A stretch of DNA of 64,000 nt from Pseudomonas oryzihabitans NBRC 102199 (GCF_000730625.1 NZ_BBIT01000005.1:248001-312000), one strand, 5' to 3'. Counted from the stretch's first letter, positions 34,408 to 43,163 are shown. A program made the numbers and translations. Notes: generated by a model from the letters alone, not told the origin.

Positions 34408-35796
34408 ATGAACGACGATCTCTCCTACCAGGACTGCGGCGAGCGCATCTGCATCGTCGGCGGCGGCCCCGGCGGCCTGTGCATGGCCCGCGCCCTCAAG
34501 CGCCGCGGCCTGGATTACGAACAGTTCGAGCGCCACAGCGACTTCGGCGGCGTCTGGGACCTGGATAACCCCGGCACGCCCATGTACGAATCCGCCCACT
34601 TCATCTCGTCGCGAGACCTCTCGGGCTTTCTCGACTATCCGATGCCCCGCGCCTTTCCCGACTATCCCGGCAATCGCCAGATCCTCGACTACCTGCGCGC
34701 CTTCGCCCGCACCTTCGGGCTCTACGCCCAGGCCCGCTTCAACACCGCCGTCGAACGGGTCGACAAGGATGCGGATGGCCGCTGGATCGTCACCCTCGAC
34801 AGCGGTGAACGCCGCCGTTATCGGGCGCTGATCTGCGCCACCGGCTGCAACTGGGACCCCAACCTGCCGGAGATCCCGGGGCACTTCAGCGGCGAGATCC
34901 GCCACGCGGTCAGCTACCGGCGTGCGGCGGAATTCCAGGGCAAGCGGGTGCTCATCGTCGGCGCCGGCAATTCCGGGGCCGACATCGCCTGCGACGCCGC
35001 CGCCAACGCCGAGCGCGCCTTCATCAGCCTGAGGCGCGGCTATCACTTCATCCCCAAGCACCTCTTCGGCGTGCCGGCGGACGTCTTCGGCGAACGCGGT
35101 CCGCGCCTGCCGCTGTGGCTGGAACGGCCGCTGTTCCAGGGTCTGCTGCGCCTGCTGCAAGGCGACCTGACCCGCTTCGGCCTGCCGAAGCCGGACCATC
35201 GCCTGTTCGAGAGCCATCCGCTGCTCAACAGCCAGCTGCTGCACCATCTGCAGCACGGCAACATCCAGGCACGGCCGGACGTCTCGCACTTCGAGGGCGA
35301 CCAGGTGGTGTTTCGCGATGGCAGCCGGGAGACTCTCGACCTGGTCCTCTATGCCACCGGCTATCGCTGGAGTTGCCGCTACGCCGCCGACTACTTCAGC
35401 TGGCAGCACGGCCGGCCGCAGCTCTACCTGTCCATCTTCAGTCGTGAACACCGCAACCTGTTCGGCATCGGCTATCTGGAGACCAATTCCAGCGCCTACA
35501 AGCTGTTCGATCAGGAAGCCCACCTGATCGCCTGCCACCTGGCCGACCAGCTCCAGCGCCCGCACCAGGCCCGCGAATTCCAGGCGCTGATCCAGCAGGA
35601 CGACCCGGATCTCTCCGGCGGCATCCGCTTCGTCGACTCGCCCCGCCACGCCGTCTACCTGGAGGTGCACGCCCTGCAGAACCATCTGCGCCAGCTGCGT
35701 CGCCGGCTGGGCTGGAGCGACCTGACCCCGGGTTATTTCGATCCCCTGCGCCAGGCGCCCGAGCCGCTTCCGGCCAGCCTGCCCACCCCGTCCTGA
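34408..35796 (+). CDS. Flavin-containing monooxygenase (FMO/Baeyer-Villiger class B)
   Basis: The 462-aa product starts at MNDDLSYQDCGERICIVGGG; GGAG lies 8 nt upstream, and the long upstream frame is a shadow. An FAD Rossmann motif GGGPGG (~residue 18), an NADPH motif GAGNSG (~190), and the FMO signature F-S-G-E-I-R-H-A-V-S-Y (~160) are all present. It should oxygenate a nucleophilic heteroatom or a ketone using NADPH and O2. The SDR encoded 12 bp downstream could supply or remove the carbonyl substrate. Confidence 0.9.
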   Translation: MNDDLSYQDCGERICIVGGGPGGLCMARALKRRGLDYEQFERHSDFGGVWDLDNPGTPMYESAHFISSRDLSGFLDYPMPRAFPDYPGNRQILDYLRAFARTFGLYAQARFNTAVERVDKDADGRWIVTLDSGERRRYRALICATGCNWDPNLPEIPGHFSGEIRHAVSYRRAAEFQGKRVLIVGAGNSGADIACDAAANAERAFISLRRGYHFIPKHLFGVPADVFGERGPRLPLWLERPLFQGLLRLLQGDLTRFGLPKPDHRLFESHPLLNSQLLHHLQHGNIQARPDVSHFEGDQVVFRDGSRETLDLVLYATGYRWSCRYAADYFSWQHGRPQLYLSIFSREHRNLFGIGYLETNSSAYKLFDQEAHLIACHLADQLQRPHQAREFQALIQQDDPDLSGGIRFVDSPRHAVYLEVHALQNHLRQLRRRLGWSDLTPGYFDPLRQAPEPLPASLPTPS

Positions 35797-35808
35797 GCGA
35801 GCCTGCCC

Positions 35809-36675
35809 ATGAGCGACGTCATCCTGATCACCGGTGCCGCCGGCGGCATCGGTCAATGCCTGGCGCGGCAACTCAGCCGCCGTCCGGTCCAGCTGGTCCT
35901 GGTGGATCGCGACGCCAGGGGCCTGGCCGCCCTGCGCGCCGAGCTGGGCGAAACCACCCTGACCTACGCCGCCGATCTCTGCGACGAAGACCAGCTCGCC
36001 GCCCTGATCGACTTCGTCCAGCAGCACTGCGGTCGCCTCGATGCCCTGATCAACAACGCCGCCATCGTCCGCGTCGGCCCCCTCACCGAACGCTCTCCGG
36101 CGAGCATTCGCCAGGAGCTCGACATCAACCTGCTGGCGCCCCTGCTGCTCGCGCGGCTGGCCATTCCCCTGCTCCGGCGCTCGACCAACGCCCGGCTGGT
36201 CACCACCGTCTCTCTGGCGGGCATCTTTCCCACCCCGGAGAGCCCCATCTATTGCGCCAGCAAGTTCGGCCTGCGCGGCGCCATGCTCGCCCTGGCGCAG
36301 GATCTCGCGCCCCAGGGCATCCGCGTCTGCTGCGTCCTGCCGTCGGCCACCGACACCCCGATGCTGCGCCATGAGGCCATCGCCGGCGGCAACGCCCTGC
36401 AATTCATGGATCCGCCCCAGTCACCCGAGACGGTGGCGCGGCTGCTGGTGCGGGTGCTGGATCGACCGCGCCTGGAAAGCGCGCCGCGCGCCGGCGAACT
36501 CTGGCTGAGCCGGCTGGCAATGCTGGTGCCCAACCTGCTGCCGCGCCTATTGCCGTTCTTTCAGCGTCGTGGCGAACGCGGCCTGCGCCGCTATCTCAGC
36601 GACCTGGAGCAGCGCGGCCTGGCCGAACACCACGAAGGCACCTGGCGCCTGCGCCCGGACGACCGACCCGACTAG
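35809..36675 (+). CDS. SDR family oxidoreductase
   Basis: The 288-aa short-chain dehydrogenase has TGAAGGIG (residues ~7-14), LINNAAIV near residue 80, and the catalytic YCASK near residue 148. The C-terminal ~60 residues are longer than in the minimal family and hydrophobic (LSRLAMLVPNLLPRLLPFF), which suggests membrane association. It forms an operon with the FMO 12 bp upstream. A likely task is alcohol/ketone conversion in the same catabolic route, which is inference. Confidence 0.9.
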   Translation: MSDVILITGAAGGIGQCLARQLSRRPVQLVLVDRDARGLAALRAELGETTLTYAADLCDEDQLAALIDFVQQHCGRLDALINNAAIVRVGPLTERSPASIRQELDINLLAPLLLARLAIPLLRRSTNARLVTTVSLAGIFPTPESPIYCASKFGLRGAMLALAQDLAPQGIRVCCVLPSATDTPMLRHEAIAGGNALQFMDPPQSPETVARLLVRVLDRPRLESAPRAGELWLSRLAMLVPNLLPRLLPFFQRRGERGLRRYLSDLEQRGLAEHHEGTWRLRPDDRPD

Positions 36676-36690
36676 CCTTCTTTCGGAAAC

Positions 36691-36712
36691 AAAAAAGGGG
36701 CCCGCAGGCCCC
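36691..36712 (-). terminator. Intrinsic terminator after pycB
   Basis: On the minus strand GGGGCC-TGCG-GGCCCC is followed by six Ts. It lies 20 bp past the pycB stop and also separates it from the convergent SDR gene. Confidence 0.85.
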
Positions 36713-36731
36713 AAGGGAAATCGAAGTGATC

Positions 36732-38537
36732 TCAGCCTTCGATTTCGATCAACACCTCGCCCGGATTGACCCGGTCGCCCTTGGCCACCCGCACCGCGGT
36801 GACGGTACCGGCGATGGGCGCCTGGATCTCGGTTTCCATCTTCATGGCTTCGGTGACCAGCACGCCCTGCCCGGCCCTGACCTGGTCGCCCTCCTTGACC
36901 AGCACCTCGACGATGTTGCCCGGCATGGTGGTGCTGACGTCGCCCGGACGCTCCGCCTGGCGCCGCCGCTGACCGCCCTCGGCGACGAAGTCGCCACTGG
37001 CCTCGAACACCACCTCTTCCGGCACCCCGTCGATGGACAGGTAGAAGTGCCGCTTGCCCTCGCTCTTGAGGCCGATGCCGGTGATGTCCACCTGGTAGGT
37101 CTCGCCGTGCACGTCGACGCTGAAGGCGGTCGGCACACCCTGGCCGCCCACCGCGGCCACGCCATCGGCCGAGGGCATGGGCAGCAGGGCTTCCGGCACC
37201 AGGGTCCCGGCGGCGCGTTCCTCGAGGAACTTGCGGCCAATGTCGGGGAACATGGCAAAGGTCATCACGTCTTCTTCGCTCTTGGCCAGGTCACCGATCT
37301 CGGCGCGCAGCCGGGTCAGCTCGGGACTGAGCAGATCGGCCGGCCGCACCTCGATGACCTCCTCCTGGCCGATGGCCTGCTTGCGCAGCTGCTCGCAGAT
37401 GGCGCCCGGCGCCTTGCCATAGCGGCCCTGCAGATAAAGCTTCACCTCGTTGGTGATGGTCTTGTAGCGCTCGCCGGCCAGCACGTTGAAGAACGCCTGG
37501 GTGCCGACGATCTGCGAGGTCGGGGTCACCAGGGGCGGATAGCCCAGGTCCTTGCGTACCCGCGGGATCTCTTCCAGCACCTCGTTCATGCGATTGAGGG
37601 CGCCCTGCTCGCGCAACTGGTTGGCCAGGTTGGAGATCATGCCGCCCGGCACCTGGTTGACCTGTACCCGGGTGTCGACCCCGGTGAATTCGCTCTCGAA
37701 CTGGTGGTACTTCTTGCGCACCGCATGGAAATACAGGCCGATCTCCTGCAGCAGCTCCAGGTCCAGGCCGGTGTCGTAGGGCGTGTCGCGCAGGGCCGCG
37801 ACCATGGATTCGGTCCCCGGGTGGCTGGTGCCCCAGGCCATGCTGGAGATCGCCGTGTCGATGCGATCGGCGCCATTCTCCACCGCCTTGAGCTGGCACA
37901 TGGCGGCCACCCCGGCGGTGTCGTGGGAGTGCACCACCACGTCCAGGGTCAGGGCCTCCTTGAGCGCCTTGACCAGCTCGCCGGTGGCATAGGGCGTCAG
38001 CAGGCCGGCCATGTCCTTGATGGCGATGGAGTCCACGCCCAGGTCGGCCATGCGCCGCGCCTGGTCGACGAAGGCCGCGACGGTGTGCACCGGGCTGGTG
38101 GTGTAGCAGAGGGTGCCCTGGGCATGCTTGCCGCTGGCCTTGACCGCGCGGATGGCGGTTTCCAGGTTACGCACATCGTTCATGGCATCGAAGATGCGGA
38201 AGACGTCGGTGCCATTGGCGGCGGCGCGCTCGACGAAGGCCTCCACCACGTCATCGCTGTAGTGCCGGTAGCCGAGCAGATTCTGGCCGCGCAGGAGCAT
38301 CTGCAGCCGGGTATTGGGCAGCGCCTTGCGCAGCTGGCGCAGACGCTCCCAGGGATCTTCCTTGAGGAAGCGCACGCAGGCGTCGAAGGTGGCGCCGCCC
38401 CAGACTTCCAGCGACCAGTAGCCGACCTGGTCGAGCTTGGCGCAGATCGGCAGCATGTCTTCGGTGCGCATGCGGGTCGCCAGCAGCGATTGGTGGGCGT
38501 CGCGCAGGATGGTGTCGGTGATCTGGATGCTTTTCAT
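36732..38537 (-). CDS. pycB: Pyruvate carboxylase subunit B (OadA-type, biotin-carrying)
   Basis: The 601-aa product has a carboxyltransferase TIM barrel (residues ~1-300: ITDTILRDAHQSLLATRMRT and DIFRIFDAMND-like VFRIFDAMNDVRN). A conserved middle domain and a C-terminal biotinyl domain follow, with the biotinylated Lys in VTEAMKMETEIQAP about 35 residues from the end. With subunit A it makes oxaloacetate from pyruvate, feeding the TCA cycle. It is often annotated oadA, but the biotin carboxylase next to it supports pyruvate carboxylase. The gap to pycA is 13 bp. Confidence 0.92.
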   Translation of the reverse strand: MKSIQITDTILRDAHQSLLATRMRTEDMLPICAKLDQVGYWSLEVWGGATFDACVRFLKEDPWERLRQLRKALPNTRLQMLLRGQNLLGYRHYSDDVVEAFVERAAANGTDVFRIFDAMNDVRNLETAIRAVKASGKHAQGTLCYTTSPVHTVAAFVDQARRMADLGVDSIAIKDMAGLLTPYATGELVKALKEALTLDVVVHSHDTAGVAAMCQLKAVENGADRIDTAISSMAWGTSHPGTESMVAALRDTPYDTGLDLELLQEIGLYFHAVRKKYHQFESEFTGVDTRVQVNQVPGGMISNLANQLREQGALNRMNEVLEEIPRVRKDLGYPPLVTPTSQIVGTQAFFNVLAGERYKTITNEVKLYLQGRYGKAPGAICEQLRKQAIGQEEVIEVRPADLLSPELTRLRAEIGDLAKSEEDVMTFAMFPDIGRKFLEERAAGTLVPEALLPMPSADGVAAVGGQGVPTAFSVDVHGETYQVDITGIGLKSEGKRHFYLSIDGVPEEVVFEASGDFVAEGGQRRRQAERPGDVSTTMPGNIVEVLVKEGDQVRAGQGVLVTEAMKMETEIQAPIAGTVTAVRVAKGDRVNPGEVLIEIEG

Positions 38538-38550
38538 TGTTCTGTCGTCC

Positions 38551-39966
38551 TTACAGACCGGCGTGGGCGGCGATGGCGGCGGCGATGGCGATGGCCAGGT
38601 GCGTCGGGTTGCGCTTGATCGAGTACTGGGTCAGCTCCGGATGGCTTTCCACGAAGCTGGTGTTGAAGCGCCCGCTGCGGAATTCGGGATCGCGCAGGAT
38701 GGCCCCGTAATAGGGCGCAGTGGTCTTCACCCCCTGCACGCGCATGTCGTCCAGGGCGCGCAGGCCACGATCCATGGCCTCTTCCCAGGTCAGCGCCCAG
38801 ACGATCAGCTTGAGGCACATGGAGTCGTAGTACGGCGGGATCACGTAGCCGGTGTAGATGGCGGTGTCGGTGCGCACCCCCGGTCCGCCCGGCGCGTAGT
38901 AGCGGGTGATCTTGCCGAAGCTCGGCAGGAAGTTGTTCTTCGGGTCCTCGGCGTTGATACGGAATTGCAGGGCGAAGCCGCGGTGCTGGACGTCTTCCTG
39001 GGCAAAGGACAGCGGCAGGCCCGAGGCGATGCGGATCTGCTCGCGAACGATGTCGATACCGGTGATTTCCTCGGTGATGGTGTGCTCCACCTGCACCCGG
39101 GTATTCATCTCCATGAAATACACCTCGCCCTCGGCGAGCAGGAATTCCACGGTGCCGGCGTTCTCGTAACCCACTGCCTTGGCCGCACGCACGGCGAGAT
39201 CACCGATATAGGCGCGCTGCTCGGGGGTCAGCTGGGGGCTGGGCGCGATCTCGATCAGCTTCTGGTTGCGCCGCTGGATGGAGCAGTCGCGCTCGAACAG
39301 GTGCACGGTGTTGCCGTGGCTGTCGGCGAGGATCTGCGCCTCGATGTGCTTGGGATTGACGATGCACTTCTCGAGAAACACCTCGGCCGAGCCGAAGGCC
39401 TTGGTCGCCTCGGAGATCACCCGCGGATAGGCCTGCTCCAGTTCCTCGCGGGAGTTGCAGCGGCGGATACCGCGACCGCCGCCGCCGGAGGTGGCCTTGA
39501 GCATCACCGGATAACCGAGGCGATCGCCTTCGCGCAGGGCCTCGGCGATGTCCGCCACGTTGCCCTCGGTGCCCGGGGTGCAGGGCACGCCAGCGGCGAT
39601 CATGCTGCGCCGGGCCTCGGTCTTGTCACCCATGCGGCGGATGACCTCGGCGGACGGCCCGATGAAGCGGATACCGCGCTGGGCGCAGATTTCCGCCAGC
39701 TCGGCGTTTTCCGAAAGGAAGCCATAGCCGGGATGCAGGGCGTCGCAACCGGTCTCCACGGCCAGGTTCACCAGCTTGCGCGGGTTGAGATAACCCTCCA
39801 GCGGATCGCTGCCGATGCCATGGGCTTCGTCGGCACGTTTCACGTGGAGCGCTTGGCGATCCGCATCGGAGTAGACCGCCACCGAGCGAATGCCCATCTC
39901 GGCACAGGCACGCACGATGCGCACGGCGATCTCGCCCCGATTGGCGATAAGTATCTTCTTGATCAC
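38551..39966 (-). CDS. pycA: Pyruvate carboxylase subunit A (biotin carboxylase)
   Basis: The 471-aa protein begins IKKILIANRGEIAVRIVRAC and uses a GTG start with AGGAG 6 nt upstream. It has the ATP-grasp landmarks KATSGGGGRGIRRC (~residue 160), MEMNTRVQVEHTITEEITG (~285) and the end of a biotin carboxylase C domain. It carboxylates the biotin of subunit B with bicarbonate and ATP. It resembles AccC but is linked to pycB and a LysR gene as in P. aeruginosa. Its promoter holds CTTATGGA repeats. Confidence 0.92.
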   Translation of the reverse strand: MIKKILIANRGEIAVRIVRACAEMGIRSVAVYSDADRQALHVKRADEAHGIGSDPLEGYLNPRKLVNLAVETGCDALHPGYGFLSENAELAEICAQRGIRFIGPSAEVIRRMGDKTEARRSMIAAGVPCTPGTEGNVADIAEALREGDRLGYPVMLKATSGGGGRGIRRCNSREELEQAYPRVISEATKAFGSAEVFLEKCIVNPKHIEAQILADSHGNTVHLFERDCSIQRRNQKLIEIAPSPQLTPEQRAYIGDLAVRAAKAVGYENAGTVEFLLAEGEVYFMEMNTRVQVEHTITEEITGIDIVREQIRIASGLPLSFAQEDVQHRGFALQFRINAEDPKNNFLPSFGKITRYYAPGGPGVRTDTAIYTGYVIPPYYDSMCLKLIVWALTWEEAMDRGLRALDDMRVQGVKTTAPYYGAILRDPEFRSGRFNTSFVESHPELTQYSIKRNPTHLAIAIAAAIAAHAGL

Positions 39967-40039
39967 ACCTGGCTCCTTGTCTGCTGCAGCCTGCAGCCGC
40001 TTGTTATTGCCGGTGACCTGAAGCTACGCCAGGGTCTCT

Positions 40040-40090
40040 CTTATGGAAAATAAATAATTGTTGGATACTCCATAAGTCATCCCTTATGGA
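40040..40090. promoter_or_regulatory. Triple CTTATGGA element, candidate PycR operator
   Basis: Three 8-bp copies occur in the pycA-pycR intergenic region: 40040-40047 (+), 40069-40076 (inverted) and 40083-40090 (+). The last two form TCCATAAG-N6-CTTATGGA, containing a LysR-type T-N11-A dyad. The position suits LysR control of pycAB and autoregulation. Confidence 0.65.
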
Positions 40091-40098
40091 TCTCTGAG

Positions 40099-41079
40099 AT
40101 GCCCATGCGCAAGCCCCTGATGCGGCTCACCTTTCGCCAATTGCAGGTATTCGAGGCCGTGTGCGAGGCCCGCTCCTACAGCCGCGCGGCCGACATCATG
40201 GCGCTGACCCAGCCGGCGGTGAGCCTGCAGGTCCGTCAGCTCGAAGAGGTGGTGGGCGCCCCGCTGTTCAACTACGTCAATCGCACCCTCTACCTCACCG
40301 AAGCCGGCGAGGCCCTGCGCCAGACCGGGCGCGATCTCTTCGCCCGCCTGGGCAGCCTGGATATGCAGCTGTCAGATCTGCGCGGCGCCCTGCACGGCCA
40401 GCTGCGACTGGGGGTGGAAAGCAGCGCCCAGTACCTGGCGCCGCACCTGTTCAGCCAGTTCCGCAGCAGCCATCCCCAGGTCGATCTGGCGCTGACCGTG
40501 GGCAACCATGCCCGGGTGCTGCGTCGGCTGACGGAGAATCGCGAGGACGTGGCGCTGATGTCCGGGGTGCCCAGTGGCTCGGACCTGGATTTCCTGCCCT
40601 TGCTGGACAACGCCATCGTCGCCGTGGCGCGCCCGGGCCATGCCCTGGCCGGCCGCCATGGCCTGAGCCTGCGCGATCTGACGGCCTATCCGCTGCTGGT
40701 ACGCGAGGTCGGCTCCGGCACGCGCCAGGCCTGCGAGGACTATCTCAAGCAGAAGCGCGCGCACTTCGCCGAACAGCTGGAGATCGGCGCCTTCGAGGCG
40801 CAGCGCGAGGCGGTCCGCGCCGGACTCGGCCTGGCGCTGCTGCCGCGCCAGGCCATTCGCAGTGATCTCGCCGCCGGCAGCCTGGTCGAGCTGGACGTCG
40901 CCGACTTGCCGCTGCGCCGCTCCTGGTGCGTGGTCCAGGTACGTGGCAAGCCACTGTCGCCGGTGGCTCAGGCCTTCGTCGACTACCTGCGCAGCCAGCG
41001 CAGCCTGATCAATGCGTTAGGTATTGCCCTGGAGCCTGCTGTCGGCGCTGGGCCTGGCGCTCGTCAAGCAGCTGATTGA
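40099..41079 (+). CDS. pycR: LysR family regulator of pyruvate carboxylase
   Basis: The 326-aa product starts near MPMRKPLMRLTFRQLQVFE (an ATG two codons on is also possible). The N-terminal HTH is SYSRAADIMALTQPAVSLQVRQLE, followed by an effector-binding domain of the CbbR/CysB type (residues ~95-300). It is divergent from pycA with 132 bp between, the same arrangement as PycR of P. aeruginosa. Its last 71 bp overlap a convergent small gene. Confidence 0.9.
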   Translation: MPMRKPLMRLTFRQLQVFEAVCEARSYSRAADIMALTQPAVSLQVRQLEEVVGAPLFNYVNRTLYLTEAGEALRQTGRDLFARLGSLDMQLSDLRGALHGQLRLGVESSAQYLAPHLFSQFRSSHPQVDLALTVGNHARVLRRLTENREDVALMSGVPSGSDLDFLPLLDNAIVAVARPGHALAGRHGLSLRDLTAYPLLVREVGSGTRQACEDYLKQKRAHFAEQLEIGAFEAQREAVRAGLGLALLPRQAIRSDLAAGSLVELDVADLPLRRSWCVVQVRGKPLSPVAQAFVDYLRSQRSLINALGIALEPAVGAGPGARQAAD

Positions 41080-41230
41080 GAAATAGCAATTCATCGAGTT
41101 CCACGGCGAGTCGCTGCTCTTCGGCACGGGCTTCGATGGCGCGGCGGAATTTCATCCGCCGTTGATCCTGTAGCTTTCTGCGGGTCTTGCTGTCGAGACG
41201 AACGCTGGATTCCTGGATGAGAGCGGTCAT
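41009..41230 (-). CDS. Hypothetical protein, 73 aa, overlapping pycR
   Basis: The ATG at 41230 has a strong GGAGGAA 7 nt upstream. The product (MTALIQESSVRLDSKTRRKL...) is a charged helical protein, Arg/Glu rich, probably a coiled coil (AIEARAEEQRLAVELDELLF). No domain is recognised. Its last 23 codons overlap the convergent pycR end by 71 bp. It lies just after the RpiR gene on the same strand. Confidence 0.6.
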   Translation of the reverse strand: MTALIQESSVRLDSKTRRKLQDQRRMKFRRAIEARAEEQRLAVELDELLFLNQLLDERQAQRRQQAPGQYLTH

Positions 41231-41304
41231 GCCAATTCCTCCGGGCTGGGATCGGAATGGGCAGCTTCACCCTAACAGGTGACGATTTGGCGACAAAAAG
41301 ACGA

Positions 41305-42174
41305 CTATTGGGTGTCGCTGTGCTTGGTCGATTTCGATGACAACCGCAGGCTGCGCAAGCTGCGCTTCACGCCCTTGAGGTGCTCGACCAGGGCCGGACC
41401 GCGGGACATGGCCACGCCCATGGCCAGCACATCGATCACCACCAGGTGGGCGATCCGCGAGGTCAGGGGCACATAGATATCGGTGTCTTCGTGCACGTCG
41501 ATGGCGATGTTGACCGTCGACAGATCGGCCAGCGGCGTCTGGCCTGGGCAGATGGTGATCAGGGCCGCGCCGTTGTCGCGCACCAGGTTGGCGGTAATCA
41601 GCAGGTCCTTGGAGCGGCCCGACTGGGAGATGCAGATGGCCGCATCGGAGGCCGTCAGGGTCGCCGCCGACATCGCCTGCATGTGCGGATCGGAATAGGC
41701 GGTGGCGCTGAGCTGCAGGCGAAAGAACTTGTGCTGGGCGTCGTTGGCCACCGAGCCCGAGGCGCCGAAGCCGTAGAACATCACCCGCTGGGCCTTGGCG
41801 ATCGCCTCGATCGCCGTTTCCAGCGCACGCATGTCCAGGCGCTCGCGCACGTCCATGAGGGTATGCAGGGTGGTGTCGAAGATCTTCAGACTGAAGTCTT
41901 CCACCGCATCGTTCTCGTGGATGGCGAACTGGCCGAAACTGGCCCCCGCCGCCAGGCTCTGGGCCAGGCGCAGCTTGAGATCCTGGAAGCCGTCGCAGCC
42001 GATGGCGCGGCAGAAACGCACGATGGTGGGCTCGCTGACGCCGACGTTGTGGGCGAGGTCGGCCATGGAGCTGTGCATGACGGCAGCCGGATCCACCATG
42101 ACCTGCTCGGCGACCTTGAGCTCCGACTTGCGCAGCAGGTGGCGGGATTGAGCAATGTGTTGCATGAGGTTCAC
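41305..42174 (-). CDS. RpiR family (MurR/RpiR) transcriptional regulator
   Basis: The 289-aa product has an N-terminal HTH (DLAHNVGVSEPTIVRFCRAIGCDGFQDLKLRLAQ, quoted in part as VSEPTIVRFCRAIG) and a C-terminal SIS sugar-phosphate-binding domain (FYGFGASGSVANDAQHKF and CISQSGRSKDLL). A GTG at 42174 or the ATG at 42165 could be the start. Its place beside pycR matches the P. aeruginosa RpiR paralogue there, not the HexR next to zwf. It likely senses a sugar phosphate and controls central carbon genes. Confidence 0.88.
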   Translation of the reverse strand: MNLMQHIAQSRHLLRKSELKVAEQVMVDPAAVMHSSMADLAHNVGVSEPTIVRFCRAIGCDGFQDLKLRLAQSLAAGASFGQFAIHENDAVEDFSLKIFDTTLHTLMDVRERLDMRALETAIEAIAKAQRVMFYGFGASGSVANDAQHKFFRLQLSATAYSDPHMQAMSAATLTASDAAICISQSGRSKDLLITANLVRDNGAALITICPGQTPLADLSTVNIAIDVHEDTDIYVPLTSRIAHLVVIDVLAMGVAMSRGPALVEHLKGVKRSLRSLRLSSKSTKHSDTQ

Positions 42175-42514
42175 AGGCGTATCTCGTCTAGCGGGCGGAT
42201 GTAGTGCGTCGTACTTATACTACATAACGGTCGCCAAGGCTCTTGGTCATTACGATTCAGCACGGTCTTTTTCGCGCCCGTATCGGCACTTGGTAGTCAT
42301 CCGCACGACCGACTACCTGAGCCCGAGCAGCTTTTGAACCGCTCTGCGCAAGGCCTTGCGCAGATTCCCGAGCGGTGGCGCACAGTTGTCCTGCCCCGCC
42401 CCTGTAGTGCTTTTGCAACCCACTGATCAGCAAGGAATTTTCGGTTCTGGCATAGCCCTTGTTAGCTCCTGGTACCCGGGCCATGAAGGCCCATCACCAG
42501 GCAAGGAGAGCACC
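42175..42514. other. 340-bp gene-free stretch between the RpiR and hcp genes
   Basis: The two genes are divergent and this is their shared promoter region. It holds the RpiR-type dyad described separately and the hcp ribosome site (AAGGAGAG at 42503-42510). No credible ORF, tRNA or terminator was seen. Confidence 0.6.
42199..42225 (-). promoter_or_regulatory. RpiR/HexR-like operator dyad
   Basis: ATGTAGT (42199-42205) and ACTACAT (42219-42225) are perfect inverted arms. The inner 15-mer CGTACTTATACTACA (42210-42224) fits the HexR-type pattern TGTARTwwwAYTACA at 13 of 15 positions. It lies 25-51 bp upstream of the RpiR gene, suggesting autoregulation. Confidence 0.5.
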
Positions 42515-43033
42515 ATGCCAACCCCCGCGTACCTGTCCCTCGAAGGCACCAAGCAAGGCCTGATCACCGCCGGCACCTTTACCGAAGACTCGGTCGGCAA
42601 CATCTTCCAGGAAGGTCACGAAGACCAGATCCTGGTCCAGGCCTTCAACCATCAGGTGATCATTCCCCGCGATCCCCAGTCGGGTCAGCCCACCGGCCAG
42701 CGCGTGCACAAGCCGCTGATGATCACCAAGGTGTTCGACAAGGCCTCGCCGCTGATCTTCAACGCCCTCACCTCCGGCGAACGCCTCGGCAAGTGCCGCC
42801 TGGAGTGGTACCGCACCTCGGCCACCGGCACCCAGGAGCACTACTTCACCATCGAACTGGAGGACGCCATCATCGTCGACGTCCAGTCCCGCATGCCCAA
42901 CTGCCAGGACCCGAGCATGGCGCACTTCACCCACCTGGAAGACGTCTACTTCACCTACCGCAAGATCGTCTGGACCCACGAGGTCTCCGGCACCTCCGGT
43001 TCCGACGACTGGCGCTCGCCGATCGCCGCCTGA
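42515..43033 (+). CDS. hcp: Hcp family type VI secretion tube protein
   Basis: The 172-aa protein starts at MPTPAYLSLEGTKQGLITAG. It has the Hcp family landmarks VGNIFQEGHEDQI, VHKPLMITKVFDKASPLIFN and EHYFTIELEDAIIV. Hexamers of Hcp form the inner tube of the type VI secretion system and are exported as chaperone or effector carrier. The ATG follows AAGGAG. No other T6SS gene is in the window, so this is an orphan hcp, which is common in pseudomonads. Confidence 0.92.
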   Translation: MPTPAYLSLEGTKQGLITAGTFTEDSVGNIFQEGHEDQILVQAFNHQVIIPRDPQSGQPTGQRVHKPLMITKVFDKASPLIFNALTSGERLGKCRLEWYRTSATGTQEHYFTIELEDAIIVDVQSRMPNCQDPSMAHFTHLEDVYFTYRKIVWTHEVSGTSGSDDWRSPIAA

Positions 43034-43058
43034 GGCGCCGACTGCAAGCATTACTCTG

Positions 43059-43085
43059 CCCCCGCCAGCCCTGCTGGCCGGGGGT
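43059..43085 (+). terminator. GC-rich hairpin after hcp
   Basis: CCCCCGCCAG-CCCTG-CTGGCCGGGGG forms a near-perfect stem 26 bp past the stop. It lacks a T-run. Confidence 0.4.
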
Positions 43086-43163
43086 CCGCTGCCCTGCGCC
43101 ACCCGCCTCGCCTCCCATCCGTCCGGTTTGGCGCTCCTTCTGCCGCATCGGTAGAATGCGGCG

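Noticed and set aside
39837-39850. parS-like GTTTCACGTGGAGC inside pycA
   Set aside because: Two mismatches in the 14-bp core and a coding location make chance likely. It is mentioned in the parS finding but not annotated as a feature.
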